Below are positions 63,211 to 64,000 of a DNA stretch of 64,000 nt, in pieces. The stretch is from NCBI GenBank assembly GCA_029215795.1, contig JARDYH010000007.1, forward strand, positions 60,876,763 to 60,940,762, read 5' to 3'. The stretch is from Anniella stebbinsi. Taxonomy: Eukaryota; Chordata; Lepidosauria; Squamata; Anniellidae. Made by a program: the position numbers and the translations under genes. The notes under the pieces were generated by a model. That model saw only the letters and a program-made list of their open reading frames with translations. It had not been told where the DNA came from and did no database searches. How positions within the stretch are numbered: position 1 is the stretch's first letter; the number at the start of each line of letters is the position of its first letter.

Positions 63211-64000
63211 GTAAGCTGAGCCGGGTCGGTGTTGCCTTGCTGTTGTTGAGGTGGGCCATTGGCACCGGTCTCCACCCCCACAAAACCCGGGTGTTCCGGT
63301 CACGTCCCCTTTTCCATTTCATTCAGTTGTGTTGCCAGCAAAACGCAAAACAAAAAACAAAACACCCCACCTGGATTTATCTTGGAGTTTCCCCAGAGGG
63401 TTTCTTTTTTGCCTTCTGAATGAGGAACCACAAAGCGTTACTAATGGGGGAATTATTATGGATGTCTTAGTACAAATGAGATTATGGAGGCTCTTGCGTT
63501 CTTGACTTCCCCGCTGTGCTTATTCTTAAAGGTGGGGGGGGGGGGAGGAATCAGCTTTGTTTTGGGGTTGGATGCTGCGAAATTGAGCCTGCTGGTCAGA
63601 GCCTGCTGGGGTGAAAGAGACTGCTGGAACTGATCCTGACTTGCTTCCTGGGACTGTGTGGCGCCCAGGCCTCAAAGCCCTCATCAGGCCGCTTATGGAT
63701 TGCCCAAAGCCAGGAAATAAACATTGCCAAAACAGAAGACGAAAGAGGGTTCAGACTGGCGTAACATTTGCATGCTAATTTAAGAATAATTATTATTATT
63801 TAAATAGATAGACAGCACATCTCACCGTGGTGTGGAAGGCTGTGACCAGGTGATCTGTGTGCTCACCTGTTCTGCCTGCTGTCCAGGTGTTCACTGTTGA
63901 TGCACAACTGTTCTTATGGTTCTTTGAACTGGGTTTGGACAGGACAACCTTTCAAACAGAGTATGGTCCTCTGGTAGGCCTTCGAAGAGAGGATTGTCCT
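63211..64000. other. SLC5A10 intron 10, right edge
   Basis: No exon 11 was found. A G run lies at about 63533-63545 and AT-rich trinucleotide units at 63785-63800. Confidence 0.4.

Larger units (their letters stand above)
2792..64000 (+). other. SLC5A10: SLC5A10 gene (SGLT5), partial: exons 1-10, continues past right edge
   Basis: This is a sodium/solute symporter of the SLC5 (SSF) family. SGLT5 is known as a renal apical sodium-dependent mannose/fructose transporter. Ten exons splice in phase into 365 codons plus one base; the mammalian protein is about 596 residues, so roughly 60% is present. Key SGLT positions can be read by aligning to the known SGLT1 landmarks. E96 matches SGLT1 E102, Y279-W280 match Y290-W291, and K310 matches K321. 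A276 stands where SGLT1 has T287, and S72 and L77 stand where SGLT1 has N78 and H83; these substitutions are as remembered for SGLT5 and exclude SGLT1/2. N241 in an NAT sequon is a likely glycosylation site. All introns have GT/AG ends. FAM83G lies antisense within introns 8 and 9. Identity is assigned from protein similarity and from this nested arrangement; orthology was not tested with a tree. Confidence 0.93.

Overview
The window is vertebrate nuclear DNA, almost certainly from a squamate reptile (lizard or snake). The evidence is compact exons with GT/AG junctions in large introns, and introns full of Sauria-type tRNA SINEs, MIR/CORE-like SINEs, CR1 and L2-type LINE 3' ends, hAT-like foldback elements and many microsatellites. 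No prokaryotic genes, CRISPR arrays or RNA genes were seen.

Two protein genes were recognised, on opposite strands and interleaved. On the + strand, SLC5A10 (SGLT5, a sodium-coupled mannose/fructose transporter) starts at 2792. Ten coding exons lie in the window (2792-2908, 3352-3423, 3999-4103, 4927-4986, 5896-6000, 19255-19360, 20352-20432, 25059-25264, 30917-31052, 63103-63210). They give 365 codons in a consistent phase, and the remaining C-terminal exons lie beyond the right edge. On the - strand, a complete FAM83G (PAWS1) coding region runs from the ATG at 59999 to the stop at 25404 in five exons (59999-59520, 45924-45757, 38987-38863, 37535-36017, 25814-25404), predicting about 900 residues. 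FAM83G exons 1-4 lie inside SLC5A10 intron 9. Its last exon lies in SLC5A10 intron 8, and SLC5A10 exon 9 lies in FAM83G intron 4, so the two genes interdigitate. FAM83G is known to be nested in SLC5A10 in mammals.

Region by region: 1-2791 is upstream sequence with CR1 and SINE copies and an HNF1-like site just before the SLC5A10 start. 2792-6000 holds SLC5A10 exons 1-5. 6001-19254 is a repeat-rich intron with an L2-type LINE fragment, an RLE-type LINE fragment, a probable solo LTR and three copies of a roughly 320 bp palindromic hAT-like MITE, each with a perfect 8 bp target-site duplication. 19255-25264 holds exons 6-8. 25265-36016 is the interdigitated part (FAM83G exon 5, SLC5A10 exon 9). 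36017-60000 is the body of FAM83G. 60000-63102 holds the likely FAM83G 5' UTR and promoter and further repeats, followed by SLC5A10 exon 10.

The most interesting signals are the tail-to-exon geometry at 25.0-25.4 kb and the foldback elements. The FAM83G stop codon is only about 140 bp from SLC5A10 exon 8, and no canonical polyadenylation hexamer lies between them, so the FAM83G 3' UTR probably crosses exon 8 in antisense. Other structures worth a look are the MITE cluster, a perfect 30 bp inverted repeat at 45102-45189 and an exact-boundary 53 bp tandem duplication at 56618-56723. No clearly new protein-coding system was found.
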